DNA from: a virus
Strand: one strand, 5' to 3'
IMG/VR virus record: IMGVR_UViG_3300036770_007945
Span: 64,001-128,000 of that record
Length of the DNA: 64,000 nucleotides
This document shows, in pieces, positions 16,541-25,607 of this stretch. The position numbers and the translations under genes are program-made. The notes under the pieces were generated by a model, which was not told where the DNA came from, searched no databases, and saw only the letters and a program-made list of their open reading frames with translations. The stretch's first letter is position 1, and the number at the start of each line of letters is the position of its first letter.

Positions 16541-18196
16541 TTAAAGCGTTCCTTTTCGAATCGCTTCGATAAGGGTGCTTACAACACTATCTTCTGATAC
16601 TGAAGAAGTGTTGGCTTCTACTGAATGCTCGAAAGTAGCTTCAGTTTTTTGTGCTGTATTAGAAACAAGAGCAGAGTCAGCCTTATAAGCAGCTTGATTC
16701 ACGAAGTCTCGGACTTCTTTTCTTGCATCGGGTGTCTTCTTAAATAAAGACAAAGCTTCTTCAAAGATTGTAGCATAATCTCTGAGAATGCCTTTCACAA
16801 AAGCTTCTTCAATTAAAACTTCACTATTCTGTATTCCTACAGATTTTAAAGCTTCATTTAAAATTGCTTTTGTTGAAAGAGATTTTTTATGACCTAAAGA
16901 GCTTTTCTCTTGTAGGTTTTTACAATACATGACTGCAGCAGTAGAGAAAGCTTCTCTAAAGTCATTAAACATCTGTTTTTCTTTAGCTTCATAAACATCT
17001 TGCAAGGCTTTAGTGGCTTTGACTACATTAGAAGCTACAGCCGCTTTCTTGGTAATTATAGGAGCACTAATTGCTTTAATTCCAAAATCCTTCAATCTAA
17101 AGTTTGTTTCTTGAGATTCGCAGGCTGTTAAAGCTGTGTGTAAACTTTGCATAAATAAATTTCGATCGGTAAAGATCGCTTTAACTCCATCAGACGCGCG
17201 TTGAAAAGATGCTGTTGCAATAGGAACATGCTTAACCATTAAGTAGTAGGTAGGTAACTCTTCTCTAACTGAAGAAGCAACCAACTCTATTGAATCACTA
17301 TATCTATCATCAGCTAAGAGGTTAGCAAGATTATAAGATAATTGTTTATCTTGTAGAGCTTCTTCAACGGTTTCTGGAAGTGAGTCTAGAGTTTCATGCA
17401 ACTCAGAAGGTATCTGTGAAACATCTAAATCCTCTGGTGCAATAATTACAGACTCAGGATCGTTTATTTCAATTGAAACTTGAGGATTGTCTAAAGAAGT
17501 GGAAGGCTCTGAATATTCAATGCTGTTATCTATTTCGTCTTCGCCAGGCGTTTCAATTCCTACGGGAAGAGTTTCTATATCTTCAAGAGTATCCATAACA
17601 AGCTGAATATCGTTATCTTGTAAACTATCTTCTAAATCAGAGTCATCAGAACTATTTATTGAAGTATCGTTAAAGGACTCTGCACAATGTTCTGCGCTGA
17701 TGTCTTCTAGTGTTGCTGAAGTCTCTTTTGTTACTTCTTCTTCTGAATCATTATCATTTATTTTAATAATAATGCCTTCGGATTCATCAGATTCATCCAT
17801 GTCAATAACATCTTCATCAGATTCATCCATGTCAATAACATCTTCATCAGATTCATCCATGTCAATAACATCTTCATCAGATTCATCCATGTCAATAACA
17901 TCTTCATCAGATTCATCAGATTCATCCATGTCAATAACATCTTCATCAGATTCATCCATGTCAATAACATCTTCATCAGATTCATCAGATTCATCCATGT
18001 CAATAACATCTTCATCAGATTCATCCATATCGATGTCTTTTATATTAGTTTCCATATCAATATCGATATCCTCGAGCGTATTATCAGAATTTGGAGCAAA
18101 ATCGTCTTCTTCGTCGCGAAGCTCTAGAACGATGTCATCTTCTTGAGTTTTCATATCACGGGCCCTTGTATATTTTTGGAATTTACGGTTAAGCAT
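16541..18196 (-). CDS. prohead core / scaffold protein with acidic repeats
   Basis: A 551-residue protein. Residues about 15-150 are extremely acidic and hold a tandem decapeptide repeat (DMDESDEDVI type, some units lengthened by an extra DES). Further acidic, Ser-rich sequence follows to about residue 290. The C-terminal half is helical and Lys/Ala-rich, with segments such as AFSTAAVMYCKNLQEKS, as expected for coiled-coil scaffolds. It sits between the prohead protease and the cement/capsid genes, the normal scaffold location. Scaffolds fill the prohead during assembly and are then cleaved. The acidic repeat block is unusual; it may mimic DNA charge or bind basic internal proteins. Confidence 0.72.
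   Translation of the reverse strand: MLNRKFQKYTRARDMKTQEDDIVLELRDEEDDFAPNSDNTLEDIDIDMETNIKDIDMDESDEDVIDMDESDESDEDVIDMDESDEDVIDMDESDESDEDVIDMDESDEDVIDMDESDEDVIDMDESDEDVIDMDESDESEGIIIKINDNDSEEEVTKETSATLEDISAEHCAESFNDTSINSSDDSDLEDSLQDNDIQLVMDTLEDIETLPVGIETPGEDEIDNSIEYSEPSTSLDNPQVSIEINDPESVIIAPEDLDVSQIPSELHETLDSLPETVEEALQDKQLSYNLANLLADDRYSDSIELVASSVREELPTYYLMVKHVPIATASFQRASDGVKAIFTDRNLFMQSLHTALTACESQETNFRLKDFGIKAISAPIITKKAAVASNVVKATKALQDVYEAKEKQMFNDFREAFSTAAVMYCKNLQEKSSLGHKKSLSTKAILNEALKSVGIQNSEVLIEEAFVKGILRDYATIFEEALSLFKKTPDARKEVRDFVNQAAYKADSALVSNTAQKTEATFEHSVEANTSSVSEDSVVSTLIEAIRKGTL
17790..18030 (-). repeat. in-frame 30-bp tandem repeats encoding DMDESDEDVI
   Basis: About seven near-identical 30-bp units, some extended by 9 bp, lie in the 5' part of the scaffold gene. 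All differences are in multiples of three, so the frame is kept. Such repeats expand or contract by slippage, so copy number may vary among relatives. The antisense frames here are also open for the same reason and should not be read as genes. Confidence 0.9.
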
Positions 18197-18318
18197 ATAT
18201 TTTTGTGTCTTTTACATTTAGAAACGTTAAATAAACCATTTAAACGTTTCGGTATAAAATTAATTAAGTATTTCTAATACTTAAACTGTTTGGTTTAAAA
18301 TTAGTCAGAGTCTTATCT

Positions 18319-19107
18319 TTAGCTAAGTTTGAGGAGATATTCATTTTGAGCAGACACGTAGGCGGGAGTCTCTACAGCACTAACTTCAAAACCACATACA
18401 TTGACTGTTTCATAGTAGCCTAGTTTTTTTCCATGCTTGGTATCAAAGACGGTAAAACTAGGATTATTGATATCTACGTGATTGCACCCCCCAGCTTCAA
18501 AACTAGTTCCACATATACTGCATACATAGTCGTCTACATATGCACCCATACTGTAGGTTGTTAGATCTCCTCTCAAAATCCTATTGTATAACTGGGTATC
18601 TTTGGTTCTATCAAAACCACATAAGGTAGTAAGTTTGTATAAATTTCCTACGGAATTTTTAATCGGCGACATAGAAGTTGCGAATACAACACCTTTAGCT
18701 TTTTCGTAATCTTCGTTTGCATGCTCGTAGAATGTAGGAGCACCTTCCCATGTTTGATAAGCTACTCTCTTGACATGAGGATTTGGATTAAAAGAGGTTA
18801 AAGCATGATAAGGAAAAGCTACACCATTTCTGTTCGGCAAGTCCGAAGGCATAATAATCACAGGAACGCAGATATAATCTTCTAGCTTAGGGGATATCTT
18901 GTATTGTTCTGCAGCCAAAGCTAACCAATTTCCTATAGTCGAGGCATTCATAGTCTCTGTCACTACACTAGCAGTTGATTTTTTTAAAGGTCTAGTATTA
19001 TTACCCTTACGCGTTATAGAATACATATCAATAACGTTATCCGATTGCTCTCCTGGATGACTGAAGCATGAATATTTTCCTACTGTTCTATTTTTATGTA
19101 TTTTCAT
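18319..19107 (-). CDS. prohead maturation protease
   Basis: A 262-residue protein between portal and scaffold genes. It contains FYEHAN with H129 and TYSMGAYV with S186, which fit the His and Ser of the prohead serine-protease fold. A compact metal-binding cluster follows (C196-x2-C199, C208-x-H210), a feature of this protease group in many large phages. The last 40 residues, VCGFEVSAVETPAY, match the usual end of the protease core. It would cleave scaffold and capsid N-termini during head expansion. The start is ATG 19107, with an 8-bp gap from the gene before it. Confidence comes from motif plus gene order. Confidence 0.8.
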   Translation of the reverse strand: MKIHKNRTVGKYSCFSHPGEQSDNVIDMYSITRKGNNTRPLKKSTASVVTETMNASTIGNWLALAAEQYKISPKLEDYICVPVIIMPSDLPNRNGVAFPYHALTSFNPNPHVKRVAYQTWEGAPTFYEHANEDYEKAKGVVFATSMSPIKNSVGNLYKLTTLCGFDRTKDTQLYNRILRGDLTTYSMGAYVDDYVCSICGTSFEAGGCNHVDINNPSFTVFDTKHGKKLGYYETVNVCGFEVSAVETPAYVSAQNEYLLKLS

Positions 19108-19114
19108 ATTTAGG

Positions 19115-19339
19115 TTACTTTGTTAATGAGATATCAAACTCTTTTTGAAGCTGTTTCATTAAATTTTTATATCTCGGGCTATTTAAAAACATGGCAATGT
19201 TTCTCGCTTGCTTTACCTTTGCTTGAGGACTTAAAGTTAATGCCTTCTGAATAGGTTTAGGGTCAAACACTACTCTCCTACCAGTAACAAAACTTTTACA
19301 GACTTGTTCTATATTGTTTGTAACTGTTCCTCCTAGCAT
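19115..19339 (-). CDS. hypothetical small protein in the head operon, 74 aa
   Basis: I do not recognise this protein. It is basic and helical with KVKQARNIAMFLN and KNLMKQLQKEF segments. It lies 6 bp after one head gene and 7 bp before the protease, so it is clearly part of the head operon and is translated from closely packed starts. It could be a small prohead core protein, like the short core genes next to the T4 protease, but no motif supports this. Confidence 0.6.
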   Translation of the reverse strand: MLGGTVTNNIEQVCKSFVTGRRVVFDPKPIQKALTLSPQAKVKQARNIAMFLNSPRYKNLMKQLQKEFDISLTK

Positions 19340-19345
19340 GTATGT

Positions 19346-19966
19346 CTAATCGTTATTATAAGTTAAGTCTGCGTTATTCAAAGTCTTTAAAATTCTATTT
19401 AAAGCCTCTTGGATGCCTACGTGTTCTTCAGAGTCTTTATCGATTAGATTAATAACTTTACTAGCTAAAGTTTTAGAGATGTTTTCAGATAGAGATCTAC
19501 TAATTAAGTGTTGCGCGTCATATAAATGATCGAGACATTCGTTTAATGCATTTCTCGCTTGAGTTAACATTATAACAGCTTCATCTCTTACCTCTCCTGG
19601 ATTAGAAGACTCATCTACTCTAGCTCCTACCTTAAGAGAAGCATAATTTATCGGAGCTTTCAATTCTTCTTCGGATGCGTATAAAATATAATCTTCATCA
19701 CTCTCCATATCACTTAAGATACTGTCGGTTCGGTTTTCTAGAGTCAAGTATATTTTAGGATTTCCTTGTATAGAGTGTTTATTAAAAAAATCTGAAATTA
19801 TTTCAGCAAACTCCTCTTCAAGCATTGATAACTCTTCGTCGGTAGCTTCCGCGCCAAAATCATCTATAATTTTGATTGCTAAAGCTCCGCGAGGCTTAAC
19901 ATCGATTAAAACATCTTCAACTCCTAGCAAAGTTTCTAGTTTTTGTTGTATTATTTTATAATTCAT
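19346..19966 (-). CDS. hypothetical protein in the head operon, 206 aa
   Basis: I do not recognise this protein. Residues 1-75 suggest a small alpha/beta domain (VLIDVKPRGALAIKII). The middle is acidic, and residues 120-200 form amphipathic helices with heptad spacing. There are no Cys pairs or membrane segments. It lies between portal and protease genes in the same orientation and is probably a head assembly or core component. Confidence 0.6.
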   Translation of the reverse strand: MNYKIIQQKLETLLGVEDVLIDVKPRGALAIKIIDDFGAEATDEELSMLEEEFAEIISDFFNKHSIQGNPKIYLTLENRTDSILSDMESDEDYILYASEEELKAPINYASLKVGARVDESSNPGEVRDEAVIMLTQARNALNECLDHLYDAQHLISRSLSENISKTLASKVINLIDKDSEEHVGIQEALNRILKTLNNADLTYNND

Positions 19967-20048
19967 ATATTGTCAAATTCTAAAGTGTTTATGTATATGT
20001 TAAAAGAGTAAACTTATATAAAATTAAGTAATAAAGCTCCTAGCCATT

Positions 20049-22163
20049 CTAGATAATTCTTCGACTTGTATGTTCTTTGTATTCTTTATTTTGTTTTATC
20101 ACTTCTTGTTTATCTCTTTCTGCTAATTGTGTAGCTAATATGGTATTTACTTTTTCGTCTATTCTTCTAACCTCTTCTTTTGAAGCTTTTCTACTTCCAG
20201 TGGCTGTTTGTATTAAAGGAGTAAAAGCAGATTGCACACTATCGCTATTTAAATCTCCTATCTTTTTTCTGTTCTTCAAACCAATAAGATTTAGACTTGA
20301 ACCTTGAAATAGTTGAGGGTTCTCATTAGAGCTTCCTCTTTTAAGGCTTGGTGTTTGAGGGTTAACCATTGTTGGCGTAGTTGGGGTTAAAGGCACTTCA
20401 GGAGTCTCAATAGTAGCCTCCTTACCTTCTTCTGAAATACTTAAATCTTCAGTAGGAACTTCAGGAAAGAGGTCTTCCGAGTTTTTCTCTTCTGTATTTT
20501 CTTCTCCAAAGTCAGAATCCTCGAATTGAGATTGATAATCAGAAGACTCGTCTGTTTGAAAAGTCTCTTTATATTTTTGTGCTCTTATTTCAACAGCCTC
20601 TTCGGGAGGTGTATCATACTCTCGCAATAGGTCATCGACATCAACGTTTGCTGCAGTCAACCACATTCTATACGGTATAGGTATCCCTTGCTCTTTTAAC
20701 GCCATTAAAGTTTCCATCCAGTCTTTATCTACACGAGGTTTCAAGGCCTTGTGCCACATGATGGTTGGTATTTGGTATTTATCTTTCTCTTTGCGGGGTC
20801 TTTGAGAGAGCAACGGGTCATTTCGTAAACTTTCTTCTTCTATTCCTAAAACAATGTTAGAAGCTGTTACTTTATTGTTAGAGGTAGCTGTTTTATCTTT
20901 TAGATTATTTTGCTTTGCAAGATAAGGAAAAATAGTTTTATAGAAAACTTGATCTGTAATGTAAGTTCTATCCCATAGTAATTGTTCAGAAAATACCGAT
21001 AGAGCAGATTCCATACTTGCGTAATTCATTTCACCACTTAAGAATTGCTCATTTATGCCTAAGGCAACGATTTTCCCTCTGTTAATAAAATCGGATATTT
21101 CGTCCCAGCGCCAAAAATCCGTAGGGGTTCTTATTTCGTTTGTTTGAACATAGTTGTGTGTTGCTACTATTGCATCTGTAGGATCTAAATTGGCGGTTTT
21201 AAATGCATTACTAATTTCTCCCAGCGTTTCTGAATTAGGAAGAATAGTATCGTTACCAATCATTATATGCAGAATACTTTTTAATCTCTTTTCAGCTAAA
21301 TCTAAAGTGCCTCTGAAAATTCTTTTTTCATATTCATAATACTTTAAAGCTCTTGCGAAATAAGATACTGAACGTTTAGGAGAGTAAGATAGATCATTTC
21401 TTTCAATATATAGCGTTAGCTCTGGATCTAAAGGAATTCTAAAGTCGTCTCCGCAGGTATCTATAAAAGCTTTTAATCCTTTGTTATTATCTAGATATTT
21501 TGTAACTCTTACATCACCAGATTTTACCTTAGCTATAAAGGCTTTTAAGCTATCATCTAGATTGTAGTCAATGAGCGGAGGATCATTTAACACAGGGGTA
21601 TCTGTTAAATCGCATCTATCTAATTCAAGAGGCAATAAGCCTGTGAATTCTTTATCCTCTGGGTCAAACAGTAACGACTGTATGCCATTTCCGTATACAA
21701 AGTAATCCGCTAGAAGCCTACGCAATAGGTTTAAAGGTTTTAGATTCTCTAAGGATCTTTCATACACTCTTAAAACCTCTGGATCTGAAATACCACTTAA
21801 AGTAAAATCGGAGAATGGTAATTCTGATCTCAAATCTGCGGCGGTGCCACAAATATTATCAAAATAATACATGTCCTTATACTTTGTTCTTAATATCGTT
21901 GGATTAAAAACATCAACGAAGCCGTCTAGAAAGTTTGTTGTTGCGTGTTGTGGAGATGTTGGATTTGCAAAATTGACTTGTTGTTGGTATGAGGTCGCAT
22001 TATAACTACCGCCATAAAAAGCTGTAGTCTTTAACGGTTGTTCTTCTCCCTTCTTCAAAGAAATTACTTTAGCTGTTTCTGCTTTTTCTCTATCAACTTT
22101 GAGAAAACTCTTAGTCCCGTTGGTAGTTGTGACCATCTTGTATTGACCTATTTTTTCAAACAT
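20049..22163 (-). CDS. portal protein
   Basis: A 704-residue protein located between the large terminase and the protease, where portal genes sit. Portal-like features include RRLLADYFVYGNGIQSLLF near residue 145, a long central helix region with YYEYEKRIFRGTLDLAEKR, and the downstream segment GINEQFLSGEMNYASMESAL, typical of portal cores of myoviruses. The C-terminal 170 residues are acidic, Pro/Thr-rich and probably disordered (PEVPLTPTTPTM). The portal forms the dodecameric DNA gate of the head. Identification rests on these patterns and on gene order. Confidence 0.85.
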   Translation of the reverse strand: MFEKIGQYKMVTTTNGTKSFLKVDREKAETAKVISLKKGEEQPLKTTAFYGGSYNATSYQQQVNFANPTSPQHATTNFLDGFVDVFNPTILRTKYKDMYYFDNICGTAADLRSELPFSDFTLSGISDPEVLRVYERSLENLKPLNLLRRLLADYFVYGNGIQSLLFDPEDKEFTGLLPLELDRCDLTDTPVLNDPPLIDYNLDDSLKAFIAKVKSGDVRVTKYLDNNKGLKAFIDTCGDDFRIPLDPELTLYIERNDLSYSPKRSVSYFARALKYYEYEKRIFRGTLDLAEKRLKSILHIMIGNDTILPNSETLGEISNAFKTANLDPTDAIVATHNYVQTNEIRTPTDFWRWDEISDFINRGKIVALGINEQFLSGEMNYASMESALSVFSEQLLWDRTYITDQVFYKTIFPYLAKQNNLKDKTATSNNKVTASNIVLGIEEESLRNDPLLSQRPRKEKDKYQIPTIMWHKALKPRVDKDWMETLMALKEQGIPIPYRMWLTAANVDVDDLLREYDTPPEEAVEIRAQKYKETFQTDESSDYQSQFEDSDFGEENTEEKNSEDLFPEVPTEDLSISEEGKEATIETPEVPLTPTTPTMVNPQTPSLKRGSSNENPQLFQGSSLNLIGLKNRKKIGDLNSDSVQSAFTPLIQTATGSRKASKEEVRRIDEKVNTILATQLAERDKQEVIKQNKEYKEHTSRRII

Positions 22164-22203
22164 TAAGTTTTAATCCTAGTTAAATTGTTATCTCTTATTT
22201 GTC

Positions 22204-22488
22204 TTACTCTTCCTGAATTAACGGTAGACATATTCTTTCATTTACGTCAACTAAAGCATAGAAAGGGGTCTTATTGTGTGAACCGACAAGAACCTTTTGC
22301 AAATTCAACCCTTTGATAAGAGTATCGTAAGCAGTTGTAGTTGCGGCCTTAGTAGTTTTTTTATTATTTATATTTCTATTATTTAAGCTTTTATTCAAAT
22401 AGCCAGTAGTTGTATTCCTGTCCTGAGATTTTGTTGTTGCAGTTGCAAAACTCTCTTTGAGAAGAACGTCGTAATAATGATAGTGCAT
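22204..22488 (-). CDS. hypothetical small protein between terminase and portal, 94 aa
   Basis: I do not recognise this protein. It has a His/Tyr-rich N-terminus (MHYHYYD), a low-complexity Asn/Lys/Thr-rich middle and a better-ordered C-terminal 40 residues with VLVGSHNKTPFYALVDV. It lies 40 bp from the portal gene and 66 bp from the terminase gene on the same strand. The start choice is uncertain because the first residues are low in complexity. Confidence 0.5.
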   Translation of the reverse strand: MHYHYYDVLLKESFATATTKSQDRNTTTGYLNKSLNNRNINNKKTTKAATTTAYDTLIKGLNLQKVLVGSHNKTPFYALVDVNERICLPLIQEE

Positions 22489-22554
22489 ATAATAAACTTT
22501 TTATTCTTGTTAATTAAGATATTTTAAAATTAAGAGTGTAGTAGATACAAACAC

Positions 22555-24846
22555 CTACATAACTACTACACTTGTTCCTGTATATTTGGGTGTTCCTACG
22601 GCCTGATTGCTTGTTCCTCTAACAGACTGCACATAAGCAACCGGACCTCCTTGATTCAAAACAGGAGAGTTATTCTTAAGTTTCTCTCGGTATTGAGGGT
22701 TATTTAAAATATGAGCCATTAAAACGTTAGCCCTAAAAAGATCATCTGTTGTCTTTTCTCCTTTCTGAACTGTTTTATTTATTTCATCCACCACTGTCAT
22801 ACATTGGAAGAAGAAGTGTGTTATAGGGAGGTTGTAATATATATGAGGGTAAGAGTCTTCAGGGCAGGAAAGAAGTAAGTTCATACCACTAAACTGTTTC
22901 GTATCTTCTAGGGCAGGAAAAATCATCTGACTTGATAACATATTTTGCTTGTAGACATAGAAGTCTTCATACTTCAAAGAGTATGTCAATACTTCAATAC
23001 CGCTTAGTTGCTTTAACTCTTGTAAAAGTGATACAGACTGCCATCGATCAGCAGTCACTAGTTTAATGTTTAACCGCTCAATTAAAGGTTTAATAACTTG
23101 ATCCTTAAGAGCTAAAAAGTTTACTTCTGATTCTCGTGTTGGTATAATCTCACACAATCCCTCTGTAATAACTTTGTTAGTTTGCTCATCAAAATAACCA
23201 ATGGATATTGCTGTCGAGTTATTCTTCAAACCTAAATCTAAAGCTAGAACTCTCGGTAGTTTGTTATCATATTCTGCGTGTATGTTAATCGTGTAAGGAG
23301 AACCTCTGTCACCTATAGTGTAGTCAATGGTTATTAAATTTTTTAAATGCTTATGAAAATTATCTTGTAAGAGGCTTGGATTATCGAAGAAGGGGTTCTC
23401 ACTTAGAGGAGGTCTAGCGCCAAAATCTCTTTCTGCTTCGTTTGCATTATCTTTAAACTTAGACTGAATGAAAGCGCTCTTTCTAGAGAACATAGGATTA
23501 ATATCCCACGTCGGATAGACTACAGCGTAACGCCTAAGCTGTCTAGTTTTGTTTTCTGGCTCCTCTTTCTGTTTTGTTATATTTTTCACTAAGGTGCATA
23601 TTTTATCTGTAGCATGAGAAGGGCTAGAGATATTGACGAAGAGTGGAGTTGGTAAGTCTCGGTGTCTAGAATTTAAAGTTTCGAAAGCAGTGTTAAGGGT
23701 AGCCATTCGGTTATTTAGGGCTGCATATACTTCATCCGCTGTGATTACTCTCCCTTCAGTGTCCTTTGCCTTTAGAAATCCTATCTCGTCTATTACACCT
23801 ATGAATCCAGTTCTTCCTCTGAGAGCTGAAGGTCGTGGAGCTGCCATATTTAGTTTCAAATTTTTATGAAAGAACTCTATTGTTTCGACTTTATCGATGT
23901 CTACAAGCTTTCTTCCATACTTTCTACCATAAAACTTTAACATATCACAATACGAAGTGAACCAAGGGGATGCTTTAATGATATTGACTAAGTAGCCCCA
24001 AGTGCTTTCTTGAATTTGACTTTTATCTAAGGCAACGAAGGTTCCTAGAAAAATTGTAGGCTTTGCAACACTATAAGCATCAGCTACACAAGGTAATTTT
24101 AAAAACCTGTGTAAGGTGTAGGCTGCAAAAATTGCTGCCATAAGAGATTTTCCACTTCTTTGACCACAGAGAGCTGCCAACTCTGTATTATACCAACTTT
24201 CGTGAGTCTTCACAAACTCACGTTTTTCAGTTTTACATTTCGGGCAAACTCCATGCTCAAATAAAGTTACTCTCGTTAAAATAGTCTCGATCGAGTCTAG
24301 AACTTCAAAATTGTTTGCAACATAGTTTAGATCTGAACATTTAGGGCAGTATTCAGTGAATAAATTTAAACCTATACCTAACTGCCTTGCAAAAAGACCT
24401 GTCGCTCCAAGATTTAAGAACCTTCTACTGAAAACAAACTCGTGTAAATTTTTAGCTAGAGGAAAATCATCTTCAGGAAGACTTAATCTCAAAGTATCGT
24501 CTAGTAAGTAATTACTATAATCCTCGTCGCTGTTTTCGAGATCCCCGTTTAGATCAAACAAAACCTCTTTTTTCTGCTTTGAATGTTTTTTCGACTTCTC
24601 TTTAGAATTTGTTACTTCGGGGTTAAAATTTGTGTCAAGTTTTTCATTAGATTTCTTTTGTAGGCTAGGAGAGAGTCCTTTTTCGTTGCTGCCTTCTTCT
24701 CCTTTCGTTAACAATGCTTTATCTTTATTGCTGAGAAAGTTAACACAGCCTTTTCCTGCTCGCTTCTCTTCTCTGTGGCATGTCCAGTAAGCACTGCAAG
24801 CTAAACACGATTTTGTTGAGATCTCTATCTTTTTAATACTATCCAT
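22555..24846 (-). CDS. terminase large subunit (DNA packaging ATPase-nuclease)
   Basis: A 763-residue protein that drives DNA into proheads and cuts the concatemer. Walker A is GQRSGKS near residue 227, Walker B is IGVIDEIGFL near residue 350, and the RNase-H-like nuclease starts with RVLALDLGLKNN near residue 533, with an Asp-rich follow-up (VTADRW). An N-terminal Cys cluster (C17, C20, C26, C35 region) and a second CPKC...CPKC set near residues 168-205 look like two metal sites, which is more than usual. A low-complexity acidic/Lys-rich linker occupies residues about 50-115. The start overlaps closely with the preceding gene (1-bp gap). This is the start of the head module. Confidence 0.93.
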   Translation of the reverse strand: MDSIKKIEISTKSCLACSAYWTCHREEKRAGKGCVNFLSNKDKALLTKGEEGSNEKGLSPSLQKKSNEKLDTNFNPEVTNSKEKSKKHSKQKKEVLFDLNGDLENSDEDYSNYLLDDTLRLSLPEDDFPLAKNLHEFVFSRRFLNLGATGLFARQLGIGLNLFTEYCPKCSDLNYVANNFEVLDSIETILTRVTLFEHGVCPKCKTEKREFVKTHESWYNTELAALCGQRSGKSLMAAIFAAYTLHRFLKLPCVADAYSVAKPTIFLGTFVALDKSQIQESTWGYLVNIIKASPWFTSYCDMLKFYGRKYGRKLVDIDKVETIEFFHKNLKLNMAAPRPSALRGRTGFIGVIDEIGFLKAKDTEGRVITADEVYAALNNRMATLNTAFETLNSRHRDLPTPLFVNISSPSHATDKICTLVKNITKQKEEPENKTRQLRRYAVVYPTWDINPMFSRKSAFIQSKFKDNANEAERDFGARPPLSENPFFDNPSLLQDNFHKHLKNLITIDYTIGDRGSPYTINIHAEYDNKLPRVLALDLGLKNNSTAISIGYFDEQTNKVITEGLCEIIPTRESEVNFLALKDQVIKPLIERLNIKLVTADRWQSVSLLQELKQLSGIEVLTYSLKYEDFYVYKQNMLSSQMIFPALEDTKQFSGMNLLLSCPEDSYPHIYYNLPITHFFFQCMTVVDEINKTVQKGEKTTDDLFRANVLMAHILNNPQYREKLKNNSPVLNQGGPVAYVQSVRGTSNQAVGTPKYTGTSVVVM

Positions 24847-24847
24847 A

Positions 24848-25549
24848 CTACTTTTTAATACCTTTAGTGTTATTACTCTCTCTTTTAGAAGTGTTATGAG
24901 GTTTAAAGAGATTTTGTTTAAGTAGGAGTTCCTCTAAGGTGTTCAACTTTTGAACGATGTTGCTTTTAAAACTCGTGTCCTCTGTATCTATGATACTTTT
25001 GTCGAAGCCAAAGTAGTTAAGCAGAGCCTTCCTGTAAAGTTCAAATTCTAATTCTTCTACCTGTGACTCTTTCTCTCCTTTAGTCAATAACTTCAAAAAC
25101 AATATTGATGTTTTAATGTCAGCAATTCTATCAACAACTCTCTGCAGAGCTTCTACTTTAACCTTAATATCCCCGAGGTTAAAATCGATTCTTAAAGCTT
25201 CTTCAATTTTTTCCAGTCCTCCTCGGAAGCCTAAAATGACGCTGAAAAGATCTAATACTTCCTTGAACACTCTATCTTCATTTCCACTTACTTTTGAATA
25301 AACACTCTCTAACTCAATTTTTTGGTTTTCTTGCTCTTCCGATTTTTTTCTTTTTGAGTTTTTTTGTTTCTCTGATGCTTCAGTTATTTTTTCTTCTCGC
25401 GAATCTTGTTCGTTTCCTGAGTGTGCCTCAGATTTAACTCCTACAACTCCTCTACTACGAGTGAAACCTTCATTCAGCATGTCAAGTATTTGGTTATCGA
25501 TTTTTTTTAGAGTTAATTCGGTATCTTCAGAACCATTTCTGTTATCCAT
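24848..25549 (-). CDS. hypothetical charged coiled-coil protein upstream of terminase, 233 aa
   Basis: The first 90 residues are highly charged and Glu/Lys/Ser-rich, probably disordered. Residues 95-215 look helical with heptads (ALRIDFNLGDIKVKVEALQRVV). It lies 1 bp before the terminase large subunit start, so translation is coupled. That position and the helical C-terminus would suit a terminase small subunit, but no helix-turn-helix is evident and I do not assign that function firmly. Confidence 0.6.
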   Translation of the reverse strand: MDNRNGSEDTELTLKKIDNQILDMLNEGFTRSRGVVGVKSEAHSGNEQDSREEKITEASEKQKNSKRKKSEEQENQKIELESVYSKVSGNEDRVFKEVLDLFSVILGFRGGLEKIEEALRIDFNLGDIKVKVEALQRVVDRIADIKTSILFLKLLTKGEKESQVEELEFELYRKALLNYFGFDKSIIDTEDTSFKSNIVQKLNTLEELLLKQNLFKPHNTSKRESNNTKGIKK

Positions 25550-25607
25550 ATAATATAAATTAAAGTTTTTCTTTTTCTGTTATTAATAGTAGTTTAAATA
25601 AAATTCG

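Noticed and set aside
17700-18146. Ser-rich plus-strand frame opposite the scaffold gene
   Set aside because: It is the antisense of the in-frame acidic repeat; repeats of a multiple of three keep other frames open by default.
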